Shown: in pieces, positions 1 through 11,385 of the stretch
How positions within the stretch are numbered: the stretch's first letter is position 1
Layout: every line of letters begins with the position of its first letter
Source of the DNA: Sisyra terminalis
Taxonomy: Eukaryota; Arthropoda; Insecta; Neuroptera; Sisyridae
NCBI GenBank assembly: GCA_958496175.1
Contig: OY292274.1
Span: forward strand, 43,224,630-43,288,629
DNA length: 64,000 nt
Reading direction: 5' to 3'
Made by a program: the position numbers and the translations under genes
The notes under the pieces: model-generated
Database searches by the model: none
Told to the model about the DNA's origin: nothing
What the model saw: the letters and a program-made list of their open reading frames with translations, nothing else

Positions 1-1300
1 TAGTGTTAAATGATCTGATTCACCAAAATGTAAATGACCAATGCTTAACTATTTCAGTAATCAGACAAAAATTTTGGCAATAGAATGAATTGATTATGCC
101 AATATTTTTTGATATTACCAAATCTTTCAACAAATCTTTGCGAGTATGCATGCGATAAACCAAAAAATTGAATTTGAAAAATGCATATGACTCAAATCAA
201 TATTTTCTAATAAGAATTAATCTACAATTAAACAACATTATAACATTTTGTTTTCTAAAAGAACTTATTGAATTAACTGTTATCAAAAAAAATACTGTTC
301 TATAAAAAGCTTTGTTGTAAAAGTTTATAATTATATTTACAAATATTTCAAATGTGTTAATTCTTCTTTACTTAATTTGTCCCCAATAAATAGTAAACCT
401 GACCAATCTTTTTTCATTTTTGTTTCATTATTTGATTGCAAATATTCGATTCAAACACTTGGTTTGATCTCGTTTTGATACAGAGTGCAATATTTATATA
501 CGTTTATATCATTTCTAAAAAGCGTTTTTTTTTTGTCCCTTACTATAAATTATCTTTTTTGCTTCAATTTATGTAACTGTCTCTGCCGTGATCGTGATCG
601 AAGCCCAAATAGTTTAGTTAAATAAGTCTGTGTCTTTGATGAAGAAAATATTTATATATATATATATTTCTTATTAAAAATTAAGATTAACTTCGCATTT
701 GCATAGAATATTTTTAATTCCATGAAAAAATGAATATCAAAAAACCAAGTTTTTCATTTTCTAAGTTATCATCAATAGAAGGGATTAAAGTATTGAACTT
801 GGCAATACCATGGAATATTAATACCATGGAGATATAAAATATATCACTCATGTTAAAGAAATAATTTGGCTTTAGAACAATTTACAAATAAGATTATTTT
901 TCTATCAGTATGCCTCAGCTATATCTACTTTTCTTATACATATGGTTGACTCATATTTAAATACCTGCATGACTGCATCTTGCTACAGAAGAAAGGAATA
1001 AGCGCTTGAATGAGCTCCAAGTGAGGAGCTCAGAAATGATGCAGATTGAAGGGAGAAAACTTTTTTTTTTTGTAACCAATATTAATTCTCTTTTAGTTCT
1101 GAAAACAGCTTTCTATGGTCTTTTAAATAATTTTAATAAAATAATCACTAAGTATAAACAAATCAATACATTTTACTGACAAATATAAATATTATTGGTC
1201 TTTCAATTAATTTAACAGAATATCGTGTTTTAAATTGAATAGTACTGTTTTTCTCAGTTAAATTTAAGGCTTTTTGAAAATTATACAACCAACCCCTATC
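1..1300. other. AT-rich non-coding stretch
   Basis: I see no gene, no domain and no convincing repeat copy here. There are short homopolymer T runs near 522-533 and 1062-1071 and a (TA)n run near 652-667. All frames are broken by frequent stops. Confidence 0.6.
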
Positions 1301-1305
1301 TAAGA

Positions 1306-1530
1306 ATTCTCAATTCCTACCTCAAGGATCGAAGACACAAAGCCAAGGTGAGTTGTTTTTACTGGATTTCAAAAATAATTCGAACAGGTGTCTCTTAGGG
1401 AAGAGTATTCGGCCCACCGCTATACTAATATACTCTTTCAATTCTCCTACAGTAATACCTCTTCACATTGCAGAGTTTGCTGAAGATGTAGTTACGCTGA
1501 CTAAATTTCCAAACAATATAGATAAAAAAT
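1306..1530 (+). pseudogene. Non-LTR retrotransposon reverse transcriptase fragment (jockey-like)
   Basis: This is a decayed piece of a LINE reverse transcriptase, the enzyme that copies element RNA into DNA at a nicked target. Reading from about 1306 gives SYLKDRRHKAKV, then IIRTGVS-stop-GRVFGPPLY, which matches the jockey-group pattern SYL.DR...V followed by the GVPQGSVLGPLLY block. After one frameshift it reads AEFAEDVVTLTK, which corresponds to the FADD catalytic block with the first aspartates altered. Two in-frame stops and the frameshift make it non-functional. It covers only the palm centre, about 75 residues of an enzyme normally several hundred long. The motif order is seen directly. 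The assignment to the jockey group is inference from motif style. It lies 110 bp from a LINE fragment on the opposite strand, so they are probably separate insertions. Confidence 0.75.
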
Positions 1531-1639
1531 GAGGCAATTATGTATGCAAAAAATATTGCGAAAAAGAAGAATCAATCAATTTTTGCACAGTGAGTTCATC
1601 GTTATATAACTAAAATGACAAATATACTATACACCGCAG

Positions 1640-2010
1640 CCATTCAATCCAAATGACTTTGTTCGTCTTCTGGTGTCTCTTCAGCGTTGAAGATAGGTTC
1701 TTTGATCATAATGACTATTTTAATTTTTGATACCGTAGCGCGGAAGAGATCTCTCGGGCTTTTTTCAAACCACCCACGAAAGTTGACCAGCCAAGATGCC
1801 TTCATCCCAAAGCTCTTCTTCCTTCAATCCGATCCTGAATGATAAGCTGGAATAGGTGATATGAAATATCAAGAAATTTTCTTGCAAGACGTATCCGAAG
1901 TACAGTAACTTTCTCTTCTTTATGGAAATAATAACAGTTTTTCTTGGTGTTTAGTCTAGTAATAGTTAATACTTCTTTGCGTACGCAATCCCTCCAAGTC
2001 ATCTTCATGA
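1640..2010 (-). pseudogene. LINE ORF2 C-terminal fragment (RTE-like tail)
   Basis: This is the decayed C-terminal tail of a LINE polyprotein, the part after the reverse transcriptase. On the minus strand from 2008 down it reads EVLTITRLNTKKNC, then LFQLIIQDRIEGRRALG. After a +1 break near 1800 it continues SWLVNFRGWFEKSPRDLFRA and then IVIMI. Insect LINE tails have the same order: RR....LL.TI..RK...GH, then LLQLI..GKIEGKRG.GR, then SWL.NIR.W, then L.R.A....IA.MIANV. The central tract has diverged so far that the usual GH pair is lost. The order of blocks is seen. The RTE-type label is inference, because related tails occur in several insect LINE groups. It cannot encode a working protein. Confidence 0.65.
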
Positions 2011-2019
2011 TTCGGCAAT

Positions 2020-3050
2020 GTATCTACATGTCAAATACGGTAGTTTTGTCTTACAGTTTCTAGGTAAAGGTCCGTTTCTTTATTCCGTTTAAGTCAGTAA
2101 GGAAATGGCTTTACGGCAGTGGAATCTGAGGGATAGCTGAAAATCAAAGAAGCAAAATATAAACGTTCCATAACAAAGTCTTAGGAACAATTACTGAAAC
2201 TCTTTGGTATGTTCTATCCACACTCTTCCATTAATAGCAATGAACTCGCCGCCTTCAACAAACAAACTAATTGGAATCAGGTCAAACTAAGGAATGATCC
2301 TTATTTTAAAACTAGTTCCGTTAAAACTAACAGAAAGCAAAAATCTACTAAAATGTGACCCCAATCATGGGAACACAACTTAAAAATATGAAATTTTGTA
2401 CAAAAACCTACAAATAAAATCATTAAAGTTAAAAGTTTTTAAGCTCATTATTGGAATTTGATTTCAGAGGTGTTGAAATCAAAAGAAATCCCAGAAGAAA
2501 TCTAATAGATGTCTCTTTTAACGTTTGCTTTTATAAAAAAATAGGTTTAGTTTTAAGGGATATCTTATATCTGCAAACATTCTGCTGCATTTGATTTATT
2601 TATGATTTCCATTTACTTGCTACAATCTAATTTTAAAAAGAAATAATATTTACAAAAGAAAAGAAGTTGAAAACAATTAATGGTTGAAAGCACAGTTGCA
2701 GTAAAAGTTTGTTGACGGTAGTTCTTTATTGTTTGCGACTACTTGAATTCAGTTTAATTGAAATGAATTTCAATGAATTTGATTTAAAGTGAAAAAATTA
2801 TTCAAAATGCTGTACTGTTTGGCAGTTGGTAACAGTCGGTGTAGGCTGTTCAGGTTTGGGGTTTGGATAGTCTTCAACTAAAATGATAATGCTGTAGACC
2901 GTGAAAATACAAAGAAAAAGCATATTCACATCAAATGTGAGCGACGAGCAAAAGACAAAAATGAATCTTAAGTTATATAAATAGATATTTGTGTGTGCAT
3001 GTGTTTGTAAGAAAATGAGACAACTACGATCCTTTGCATAAGAAGTCACT
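2020..3050. other. AT-rich non-coding stretch
   Basis: I see nothing recognisable. An 83-residue minus-strand frame at 2798-3049 has no domain and no splice or initiation context that favours it. Confidence 0.5.
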
Positions 3051-3155
3051 GGAAATCCGTAATCATTCGTTTCTTAACTCATCCTCTATCATTGTACCAT
3101 TGCCCGCACTCATTCCTACCAGCTCTCATACTGTAACTGTTCCTGTTACATTCAG

Positions 3156-3361
3156 CGATGCCGGAAGCATCCGCTCTAAATGGAATATTTAATGGCTGTG
3201 AATTTATTAAGCCGAGGAAGTTAACACAGAGCGATATGGACTGCCAACGGTGGCATGAAATCGTGCAGGTTGGGGCTAATCTTCGTCAAGACCAAGACGA
3301 AGATGATGCCAACGCCGTGCCGGTGCACCTTCAGGATCTTACTTTCAGATTGTATTTATAA
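3156..3361 (+). CDS. Possible exon or gene fragment of unknown function
   Basis: I do not recognise this protein. A pyrimidine-rich tract ending in TTACATTCAG at 3146-3155 would serve as a splice acceptor, and an open frame follows from the ATG at 3158 to a stop at 3359-3361 (67 codons). The frame begins MPEASALNGIFNG and has a mixed, protein-like composition with an acidic run RQDQDEDDANA near residues 43-53. GC content and codon variety are well above the flanking DNA. Against it: the opposite strand is open over much of the same stretch, no start context or partner exon is certain, and I see no domain. It could be a terminal exon, a piece of an old insertion or chance. Confidence 0.22.
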
Positions 3362-3599
3362 TTGTACACGTCATCATCACAATCATCAACTTGGTAATTA
3401 TTTTCTTTGTACAAGCATTTGTTTTTGTTTCGCCCTTTTCAAATGCATTCAAAATTTGCACAGCACAAAGAAGAAAAAAAAACAAATACATCCACATATA
3501 CCATCACCTCCGTTCACATATCCTCTAAAAATGGCTCGTAAAAGATGAAAAATTCTCCTATTTATAATTTCGTAACAATTTCGTCAGTTCTTTCATATA

Positions 3600-3995
3600 T
3601 ATTTCAGTTGCTACAGCTCAACCCCCGTATGGACCCACCAGTTGTATTTCACTGCGTTATTAACCCTTCTTCTCTTTCCTCTTGCACATATTTTAACATG
3701 TAAAAAAATACTAAATTTTAATAAATTTAAAAATATACCACTTGTCGTTGGGGTAGGTTTGAAGATATACAAGCAGCTTTGTTACACTGATATAATTGGA
3801 GAGCTTTTGGTTAAAATTTATGGTCCAACTATGAATCACTCAGAAATTATTATTATTGTGACTATTATTATTATTGTATTGTTATTCATACACATAGATG
3901 CATAAGATGTATTATGGAAGGTTACAGCTATAACTGCTGTTACAGTCACAACTGTCGCTGGTTTTACCGTAACGAGTTACTCTAATAAATAAAAT
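3600..3995 (+). other. Exon-like block with tandem polyadenylation signals
   Basis: A TATATATTTCAG acceptor-like site at 3597-3608 is followed by GC-richer sequence. An 87-codon frame (3642-3905) has a hydrophobic start and an isoleucine-rich end that is produced by an ATT microsatellite. A second short frame at about 3909-3990 reads KVTAITAVTVTTVAGFTVTS and stops within overlapping AATAAA signals at 3983-3993. The three frames are not joined in one phase. I cannot assign a protein. Taken with the 3156-3361 frame, this could be the 3' end of a small or decayed gene. Confidence 0.25.
3847..3882. repeat. ATT/ATTATT microsatellite
   Basis: A run of ATT trinucleotides is interrupted by GTGACT. 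It accounts for the isoleucine-rich end of the overlapping plus-strand frame. Confidence 0.7.
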
Positions 3996-6022
3996 AAAAA
4001 CTCAACAAAAAATATTTTTGTTTTATAGATTTATGTGGACTTTAAACGTAAAATAAAAATTACAAGTACCTACCTTTTTCGTACAACTTGTTTATCTTTA
4101 TATTTGACTAGCTGATGCCCGCGACTTCGTCTGCGTAACGTAGGTGTAGATTATATTTTCTTTTTAAATTTGCTATTTGTTGTGGCATATGAAAATTATT
4201 ATTTTTTTTTATTTCTTTTACGAAAAACATAATCATACTTAAGAACACTATTTTGTCAACTTTAAAAATACACATTTAATAAACTGTTACTTAGAATAAA
4301 ATAGTTGTATATAATGATCAATTCATTTTCAAAAAATAATTATAAATATCAAAAAAGTACCTAAAAAAACCGTATACCTACGGTAGGCATTCCTACCGTG
4401 AACCAATTAATCCGTAAATCAATCAGCATTAATACATAAATAAAAACTATCGTTAAGTTCTATAAAGTCAGTCATAATTATAACTTAAAACAGTCAAAAG
4501 TTATCAAAACACTCGCCTAGATATTTATAATATTAGTAAAAATCACATTTCATTGTCTCGACTCTCGAATGAACCCTTCTTTCGAAACTATTTCACTACT
4601 GCAATGTACGAAACTACCGCGAAATTAAAATTTGTTCAATTGCACGAAACTCAGTTCCTCCATAATCAAGTATAACCATTGTGTATCTATGCACTTATTA
4701 CTAAAATATCTGAATTTCAACTATATAATTAAATCATTTCCTTTTAGTTCGCCGAATTGCTCGCTACTCGATATTCGCTCACTAATGTATTTATTTGTGA
4801 ATACGTATTTCGGATTTTTAGGTTTACAATATGTGAAAGCCAAAAAACTTAATGCTCACTTATGAACTTAACCTTTTTCAGATATATATATTAGAGTTTA
4901 AATTTTTAAGCAGATCCTACGTTTTTGAATCTAATAATAAATCAACATTGTTTTATTTTAAGCGATAAAACGTTTCGTCTATAACGAACATATTTTGATA
5001 ATTAAATTTAAAATTTCGATTGTTTAACAGACGTTATGCCGTACAAACTTTGCCACCGTTTTTCACTTTTTTAGGGGAGGAATTATCAAAACCCCTTTCT
5101 TATTATATATCTGCATCGTATAAGAAAAACATTTTCCAAATTTCATCGACACAAATATGCTTTTATTTGGAAAATACAATGTAAAACGAAAAAAAATATG
5201 ACCTTCTTTACTTTGATATTATTACTAAAAAGAAATTCGTTTTCGCACTTTTGGACGTTGTACATACAAAATTGTTGGAAATAGGTAGAAAACATGGAAG
5301 TAAATTCGAATATTTTATTTATTTTCAATAACAATAATTGATTTTCAAATTTTTCTAAATACCGAAGAAAAGTTAGTTTGGAAGATTTTATATTTTGATT
5401 GATAAGATTGATAATGAAATATATGACAAATAATTGCTCCCTTAATGTTTTTCAGCAGAATAAATAATTACTCCAGGTCACAATCATTGGTTGATAAAAA
5501 TTAGATTTTAAAAAGTTTGATTGTTGAAAAGCAATCAAAAATTAAAAATCGCTTAGTTAGAATAAGTACTACATAAACTTTCATACTAATTTAGTGAAAT
5601 AACGTTATTTAAAACGTTGTTATTAAAATGATATAACAAAAAAAGAAATTTATAATTAAATAATTAAAAATAAGTTTTAAATTACACTTATTAAATTCAA
5701 AATTTCGATTGTTGATTAACTCTACATTTTCTCATACAAACTTAGTCACCTCTTTTACTCTTTTAGGGTAGGAATTTGAAAAAAAAATTCTTATCAAATG
5801 TCTACTCCTTATAAGGAATACATCGAATATTAAAATTTCATCAGTCAGAGGGGATCTATAAATACAGGATTTTATGTATGCACGGTTTTAAAAACGTATT
5901 TTCTTTAAGTTTTATTACTATTATTATTATTGCTACTATTATTTTTTCGTTATCATGTCCTTATTGAGCAATTCTAAGGATCTATTTACAACAATTTTGT
6001 AAAAAAAAATAAAAAAAAAAGT

Positions 6023-6100
6023 TCACTGTAAGATTCAAACCCACGTCTTTATAATTAGGAGCATCAGAATGTTAGATACGTAAGCCATTACGCTATTAAC
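6023..6100 (-). repeat. tRNA-like (pol III promoter) module inside the composite repeat
   Basis: On the minus strand this reads as a degraded tRNA head. It has a box-A-like TAGCGTAATGGCTTACG, then about 38 nt, then a box-B-like GTGGGTTTGAATCTT, followed by a long T run at 6000-6021 that would terminate polymerase III. The arms do not fold as a complete cloverleaf by eye, so this is a tRNA-derived repeat head, not a functional tRNA gene. Confidence 0.5.
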
Positions 6101-6420
6101 ATCAAATATGTGTTGTATATATATAAAGGTTTATATTTCAAAGAGGCAATTTTTTAAAATTTAAATTGAATTTACTGTGCTTTTTATCAGTTCAATTAAA
6201 AATATTTTTACAGATTATTTTCTAACTTTAAATTACCTTTCCAATGATACATAACTCACCTGTTTAGTGTAAAAATTTCTGTTTTCATCCCTTGGGAATA
6301 CCTTCCCTTAATATTTTTTTGAAATGATAAGTAGCCTATAGTCTGTGGGAAATTCTGTTGTATCTTAATACCAAATTTCATTAAATTCGGTTGTTCCGTT
6401 CTTTAGTTAAATCGGGGCAC

Positions 6421-6442
6421 ACAGACAGACAGACAGACAGAC
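6421..6442. repeat. (GACA)n tetranucleotide microsatellite
   Basis: About five GACA/CAGA units lie just before the 3' boundary of the composite repeat. They are a regular part of that insect repeat type, not an independent expansion. Confidence 0.85.
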
Positions 6443-6569
6443 AAAAATTTTAAAAATGTTAAATTTGGAATAAAGGCCTCTTGAAACAAATATTTACCCT
6501 AAAATTGGGTTAAAAATCGAAATGTACAGACAGACGTAAGAATTGTATATATTAGTATAGATGTTGAAA

Positions 6570-8165
6570 AAAAATTGCGTGAAATTATCTCATTAAAGTT
6601 GATAATTATTTTGTAATTGTAAAGATGTTTTTGAATAAAATTAACTTTTTTGTTGAGAAAATGTTCACAAATAAAAAAGCTTAAATTTATGTAGGTTCAC
6701 ATTTTGTTTCTAAATTTGGTAAATGAGTTATGAATTAAGCAAGTGATTCAATTGTGTACGAGTTAGGCTGTTATTAGTTTCATTTTTTTTTACTTTCTTT
6801 TTTTTCCTTATTTATTATTAAGTTTCAACAAAAAATCCATTTGATCTGTTCCTTTTTTTTCATCTATATTTTTAATTCTCTGAAACCAAAGGACCTTTGC
6901 TCATTCAGTATTCGCTCCGTGCACGATGAAAACGCCATCTGACGGCTGCACTAAATTACGCTCGACAATTGTGGGAATTGGGGAACGTGTGTATTTACAC
7001 CAAGAGCAATATGAGCATAACTGAGCGAAATTTTGACCACTACAAGCGCTGGGATCGATTCAGTTATCCCTTCCATGACTTCGTTCCCGGCGAATACGAA
7101 AATCGAAATACCGTGTTCATATAACATATTTTCTATGATTAATTCGATTTTAATTATCCTTTCCGAGTTATGTATCTATTTCAAGTTATGAATATATTTT
7201 ATAACCAATAGATATTTAAGGATTTGTGATATTCAGAAGTACCATGGGTGATACTAGATCATTCGCAAAACCCGGTTTTGGAAGACTTGGACGCGATTTA
7301 TATTAGAATCACATATAGGTCTCCAGATTTTTTATGCTAAATGGGGTAAATTATTGACCTTTATTACTGGCATTTACCATTTAGGGCAAGTAGGAATTTT
7401 CTAAGTTGTCCGAAATCGTCGAAGCTTCAATAATTGGAGTATGTTAAGCGCTTAACAAGAAGTACTTCAAGGTTTGCTTGGTCTTGAATGTTTCCTGCTG
7501 CTGTATGATAATTTTCAGTTCAATTTAGGATAATTAGATAGTCTACAATATAGCAGCGGTACATATCAGGTAGAGTAGCGAACTCAATTTGCTTCATTGT
7601 GGGAATTCAGCATTAATTTGCTTTCCTAGTGATCTGGTGTTGGCATATTTGACTCTGAAAATGCTGATTAACAGATAGGGTTATAGGGTTCTAAACTCAG
7701 TACATTTTCTAATATAATATAAATAGATCATTAAATTTGACTTTATTTCATAAGCCAAATATACTTCAGTGTTTAAAAATAAACAATTAATTAATTTATA
7801 TATTCAATTAAATTATTTTTGTATTTCATGGTTCAAAAAAAATTGAGTTCATATTAGTGTAACAAATTTTTTTCAAATCTGAATTGAGATTTCCTTCAAG
7901 AGTTTTTTACTTCTTGGAAATAAAACACTTTATTTATAAAACGCAATCTATATTAAATATATTCCTAAGGGAAGTTTTTAATAATGATACTTCAAACAAT
8001 CAATTAATAAATTCATTTTTGAAATCTCTTTATTTATGGTCAACGGAAGGTCTCCTAACTGCAACTCACTTATATACTCGATGAGTGAGTCTTTCCAATT
8101 CAAGTCAAATGTTCTTGAAAATTTCAGAAGAAAAAAGATTTTTCAACCGTTGGCTCTCATTGTTA
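6570..8165. other. Non-coding stretch with a GC-richer patch
   Basis: I see no gene. The part at about 6890-7120 is GC-richer and unique-looking (it contains GTGCACGATGAAAACGCC and GCGCTGGGATCG) and has no open frame. The rest is AT-rich. A 66-codon frame at 7884-8084 has no domain. Confidence 0.5.
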
Positions 8166-8172
8166 ATTCGAA

Positions 8173-8890
8173 TACAGTAGGATTCCACTTAACACGGGGA
8201 ATACGTTCCAATAAGTTCCAGCGCTAAACGAAACAGCGTTGAACGAGGCAACTTACGACATACATATGTGATGGGAATCAATAATAAAAAAAAAACTAGA
8301 TTTATAAAAGTTGTCAGATCATTTTGTTTTATAAGTTTTGTAGCATTCGTTGTTAAATACTTTTTAATACATTGAGCATAGACTTAATTATTGCTTATAT
8401 CGAATTTTATTCATGAAACATTTAAAGAGATAAAAAATAGTTCTAATAAGGATCTAACTTATGAAAGGGAAATATTTTCTTCTTTGTTTTCTTGTGATAC
8501 AGGCATCAAAAGTCGTCTGTCTTTTCCTGTTTCGTTCCACAAGCAATTGTCGCTAATAAGATATTGCATCAATGACTCTTTGTCTTGCCTTTGAACTTAT
8601 ATTAGAATATAAATAATTTAATAGAAATTGATCTATAATTTCTATTGTAGTGGCTAAGCTTTAGTAGAAAATCCATTGAGAATTCCTATTGTCCCTCATC
8701 TTCAGAACGCTAACTTGTTCACCTTCGTGAATTTCTTGTTCTGCGAATTTTATAAGATTGAATTAAATTGAAATGAATATTGTAACCTGATTGTACATTA
8801 CAAAAACTGTAATTTGAATAATAATTTGAGGAATCTTAATGCTACTGCATAATACTGAAACAACGCTAAGCGAGGTCTTACCATTCTATC
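8173..8890. mobile_element. Possible pogo/Tigger-like remnant
   Basis: The left edge TACAGTAGGATTCCACTTAA, followed by 'acggggaatacgttcc' and a GCGCTAAACGAAACAGCG segment, has the style of pogo-group ends, which often carry a run of 'cacttaacacgg' type. The reverse complement of 8860-8888 gives TAAGACCTCGCTTAGCGT, an imperfect match to the left edge. There is no transposase remnant, and the target TA is clear only on the left. It abuts the inverted-repeat element that follows. Confidence 0.28.
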
Positions 8891-8930
8891 TCTTTTTAAT
8901 TTGGGGTTCGACGTTTTCTATCTATTGGTG

Positions 8931-9348
8931 CATTTTCATGGTGTCGTTAGTCGCTAGTTTTTAGCGATAAGTATAGCGACGTGCTTAAAATCTAACTTGT
9001 GCGTCAAAATTTAAGCGATAAATGAGGCTCTCTATCGAATATCAATGAATTGATATAACGAAATTTTGTATAGCTATATGTATATATAATTGCGAGTTGT
9101 AAATATAAATACTTGTTAGCAAACATTCAGCTTATAAGTAATCAATATACAGACTATTAACTCTTTTTGAAAATAAATGAAAAAAATATGTCTCTTGAAT
9201 ATAACATGCATGACAAGTAAGATAGAATTCGGCGAAAAAGCTAAACAAATTTAACTTTTTTCGCTACTTTTGTTAGGTGATGTTACATTTTTAGTCACGT
9301 GACCGCATTTGGTGTTAAAAGCTAGCGATTAGCGACAGTATGAAAATG
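8931..9348. mobile_element. MITE with about 35-bp terminal inverted repeats
   Basis: The left end reads CATTTTCATGGTGTCGTTAG then TCGCTAGTTTTTAGCG. The reverse complement of the right end reads CATTTTCATACTGTCGCTAA then TCGCTAGCTTTTAAC. These arms agree over about 35 bp with few mismatches, and the whole element is 418 bp. There is no open frame, so it is non-autonomous. Flanks (…ATTGGTG and GAATTAA…) show no clear target-site duplication, so the superfamily is not determined. 'gcgata' and 'tagcgac' words recur inside both ends. Confidence 0.65.
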
Positions 9349-11214
9349 GAATTAACTTCACTGTATTCAATAAAATTTGAAGTGAAAATCACTCGGTTGC
9401 ACGTGTAACCGTTATCAAAAAGGCTAAAACTTAAAAGGTTTTTTTTTAAAATAGGAACATTTTTGCGCCTAGATCAAACAAGTTGAAATATTAGTTGTAA
9501 TTTATACATATGGCTTAAAAAATAGATACTTTGTAGTAACTTTAACGATAAACAAAAATGATGCAAAAAAGAAATCTTCACTTTAAGCTTTTTTTTGAAT
9601 GCAGTTTAAAGAACTTCTCGCTAAAAGAAATCAAAAGCCCTTCTAAAATTTATTTGAGGAAATCAAAGCCTTATACCATTCAATAAAATTTCTTTCGTCT
9701 GTTTTTTTCTTTTGTTGGAAAAAATTTAATTAAAAATACATCAGAGGTTGGAGTATGAAGAGGTTGGTTTGATCCACATGAAATAACTAGTCGACGAAAA
9801 TATGCAACCACTCTTTCATAATCCTTAGCAGTTCGCACTGGACTGAAGAAACAAGCGTAAGGCCAAGTTGAGCTTTATGTTTTCTTTGAGATCGGCATGG
9901 ATCGAGCGAAAGCACACGGTGTTTAGCTTTTATTTTCACATCATATTATTATTGGACCAGTCAAAGACCAGTTCAAAAGACTTACGGAACAAATGGGAAT
10001 AGGGATTCCAAGAAGAAGGAGCTTTCGTATGTGCTCCTCTCTCACCTAAGATTGAAGACAAAGCATCCGCTTTTGATGATGATACGTATTAATATAACGT
10101 TATTAAAAGCTAAAAGCAAAAGCTGCACTGGACAAACTCTTGAAGGAAAAAGTTTAAGGGTCACTTTTTCAAATCTTATTCGTATGAATAAGTAAAGTAA
10201 GAAAATTTAATGATACTTGACTGACTTAGTATTTCAAAAAATTGATATCTAAAAAAAAATATTTAAAGTTGGTCTTTAAAATTTGCAAAAAATATTATAA
10301 TTTTACTTGTCATGTTTATATTTTTGCATTTATATATTTACCTACCAGAAAAAAAGTTAAGACAAAACTTTGCTTTGTTTAAATTCACAAAACTTTTGTG
10401 ATACATACCAAACTTTTTTCTCTGTTGTTTATTTCTTTTTCAGTTTGTTATAAATAAAACAGGTGAAAAGAGAAATGACAAGTCGAATTTGTACTTTTGT
10501 ATATAAGTTCTCCAGGAATCCGTCAGTTTTCTACTCGGAAAGCTTTTCATGGGGAGATGAGGACAAGTGTTTTGCATAAGTGTGTGCGAGAGCTTTTTCC
10601 TTGACGCGGCAACGACAACTTTGTTTGAGCGTTGTTGTCACTTATTTGTGACGTAGTAGGAGATGTTGGGGGTCGAAAGCTGAGAGCTTTACATTGACAC
10701 ATTACGTTTGGAATCCGATACGATAAATGTAGAAATTGACATACGCATGCCACTAATATACACAGAAAACTTTTTCCACAATTTAAAGTATGCTTTTAAA
10801 AAGAATTAATCCCAATTATGAAATCCATTTTTTGTTTTTTGAAAGCTAACACTTTAGTAAATGTAAAACTTAATAAGATGCGTATTTACGTAGGGATTAC
10901 ATAGCTTGAGTATAATTTTGTTTTAAATAAAAATACTTTTATGTGTATTTTTTCTAAATTCCAGTTTCGTGATGTAATTACTAAGTTATTGAATTGTTTG
11001 AAAAAATCCATATACTAATTAAAAGTTCACTTATATTTAGTGCGATTTAGTACGATGATATACGAGCTACTGATATGAATCTTTCTTGAATTACAAAAAA
11101 ATGTTAAATATCAACAGCTTAATAATCTATAAAAATAATACTCTATAAAATTTGATCGAAAATTGCATATTTCACAGTACTATGAAAATTTTTGTATGTT
11201 TATACCTATTTCAA
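9349..11214. other. Non-coding stretch with two notable patches
   Basis: I see no gene. On the minus strand about 9740-9850 stays open for roughly 37 codons and includes RTAKDYERVVAYFRRLV, which is protein-like but unassigned and may be old transposon coding sequence. At 10530-10760 there is a GC-richer patch with several E-box or CRE-like words (GTGACGTAGTAGG). A 68-codon minus-strand frame there has no domain. Confidence 0.45.
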
Positions 11215-11385
11215 TGTTTTTTTAATTGTTAATCACCGTCGCTTTATAACTACCAAGGTCTTTACCAACTTTAGGTTCAACAAAAATCCGTAAATCGAGA
11301 AATACCAAAAATTTGCTCTATGAGAGATTCGAACCCAACACCTACCAGTTATGGAGCGGCCACCTTGACCACCTGGCCGCCAGAA
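11215..11385 (-). mobile_element. tRNA-derived SINE, copy 1
   Basis: Read on the minus strand from 11385, the element starts with a tRNA-like head: a box-A-like GGCCAGGTGGTC, then GGTGGCCGCTCCA, then box B GGGTTCGAATC. A non-tRNA body follows, 'caaatttttggtatttctcgatttacgg', then a 'gcgacggtgattaacaatt' tail and an A run. The head resembles tRNAs with a long variable arm (serine or leucine type). The same head-body-tail order occurs at four other places in the window, which shows a dispersed family. It encodes no protein and would depend on a partner LINE. Confidence 0.8.

Larger units (their letters stand above)
4108..6562 (+). repeat. Composite insect dispersed repeat (CCCGCGACTTCGT start, GACA/TATAGAT end)
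   Basis: The left edge reads CTAGCTGATGCCCGCGACTT and the right edge reads ATATTAGTATAGATG, preceded by a run of GACA units and a 'tttaaaaatgtt' block. These paired edges are familiar from high-copy repeats in many insect genomes (established knowledge). Whether this is one 2.45-kb insertion or nested copies is inference. Inside are three imperfect iterations of one theme near 4990-5150, 5690-5860 and 6230-6420. Each has 'aaaatttcgattgtt' or a related lead, a 'ctttttaggg.aggaatt' centre and an 'aaatttcatcga' exit. No open frame with a domain is present. The class (SINE, LINE 3' end or Helitron) cannot be settled here. Confidence 0.6.
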
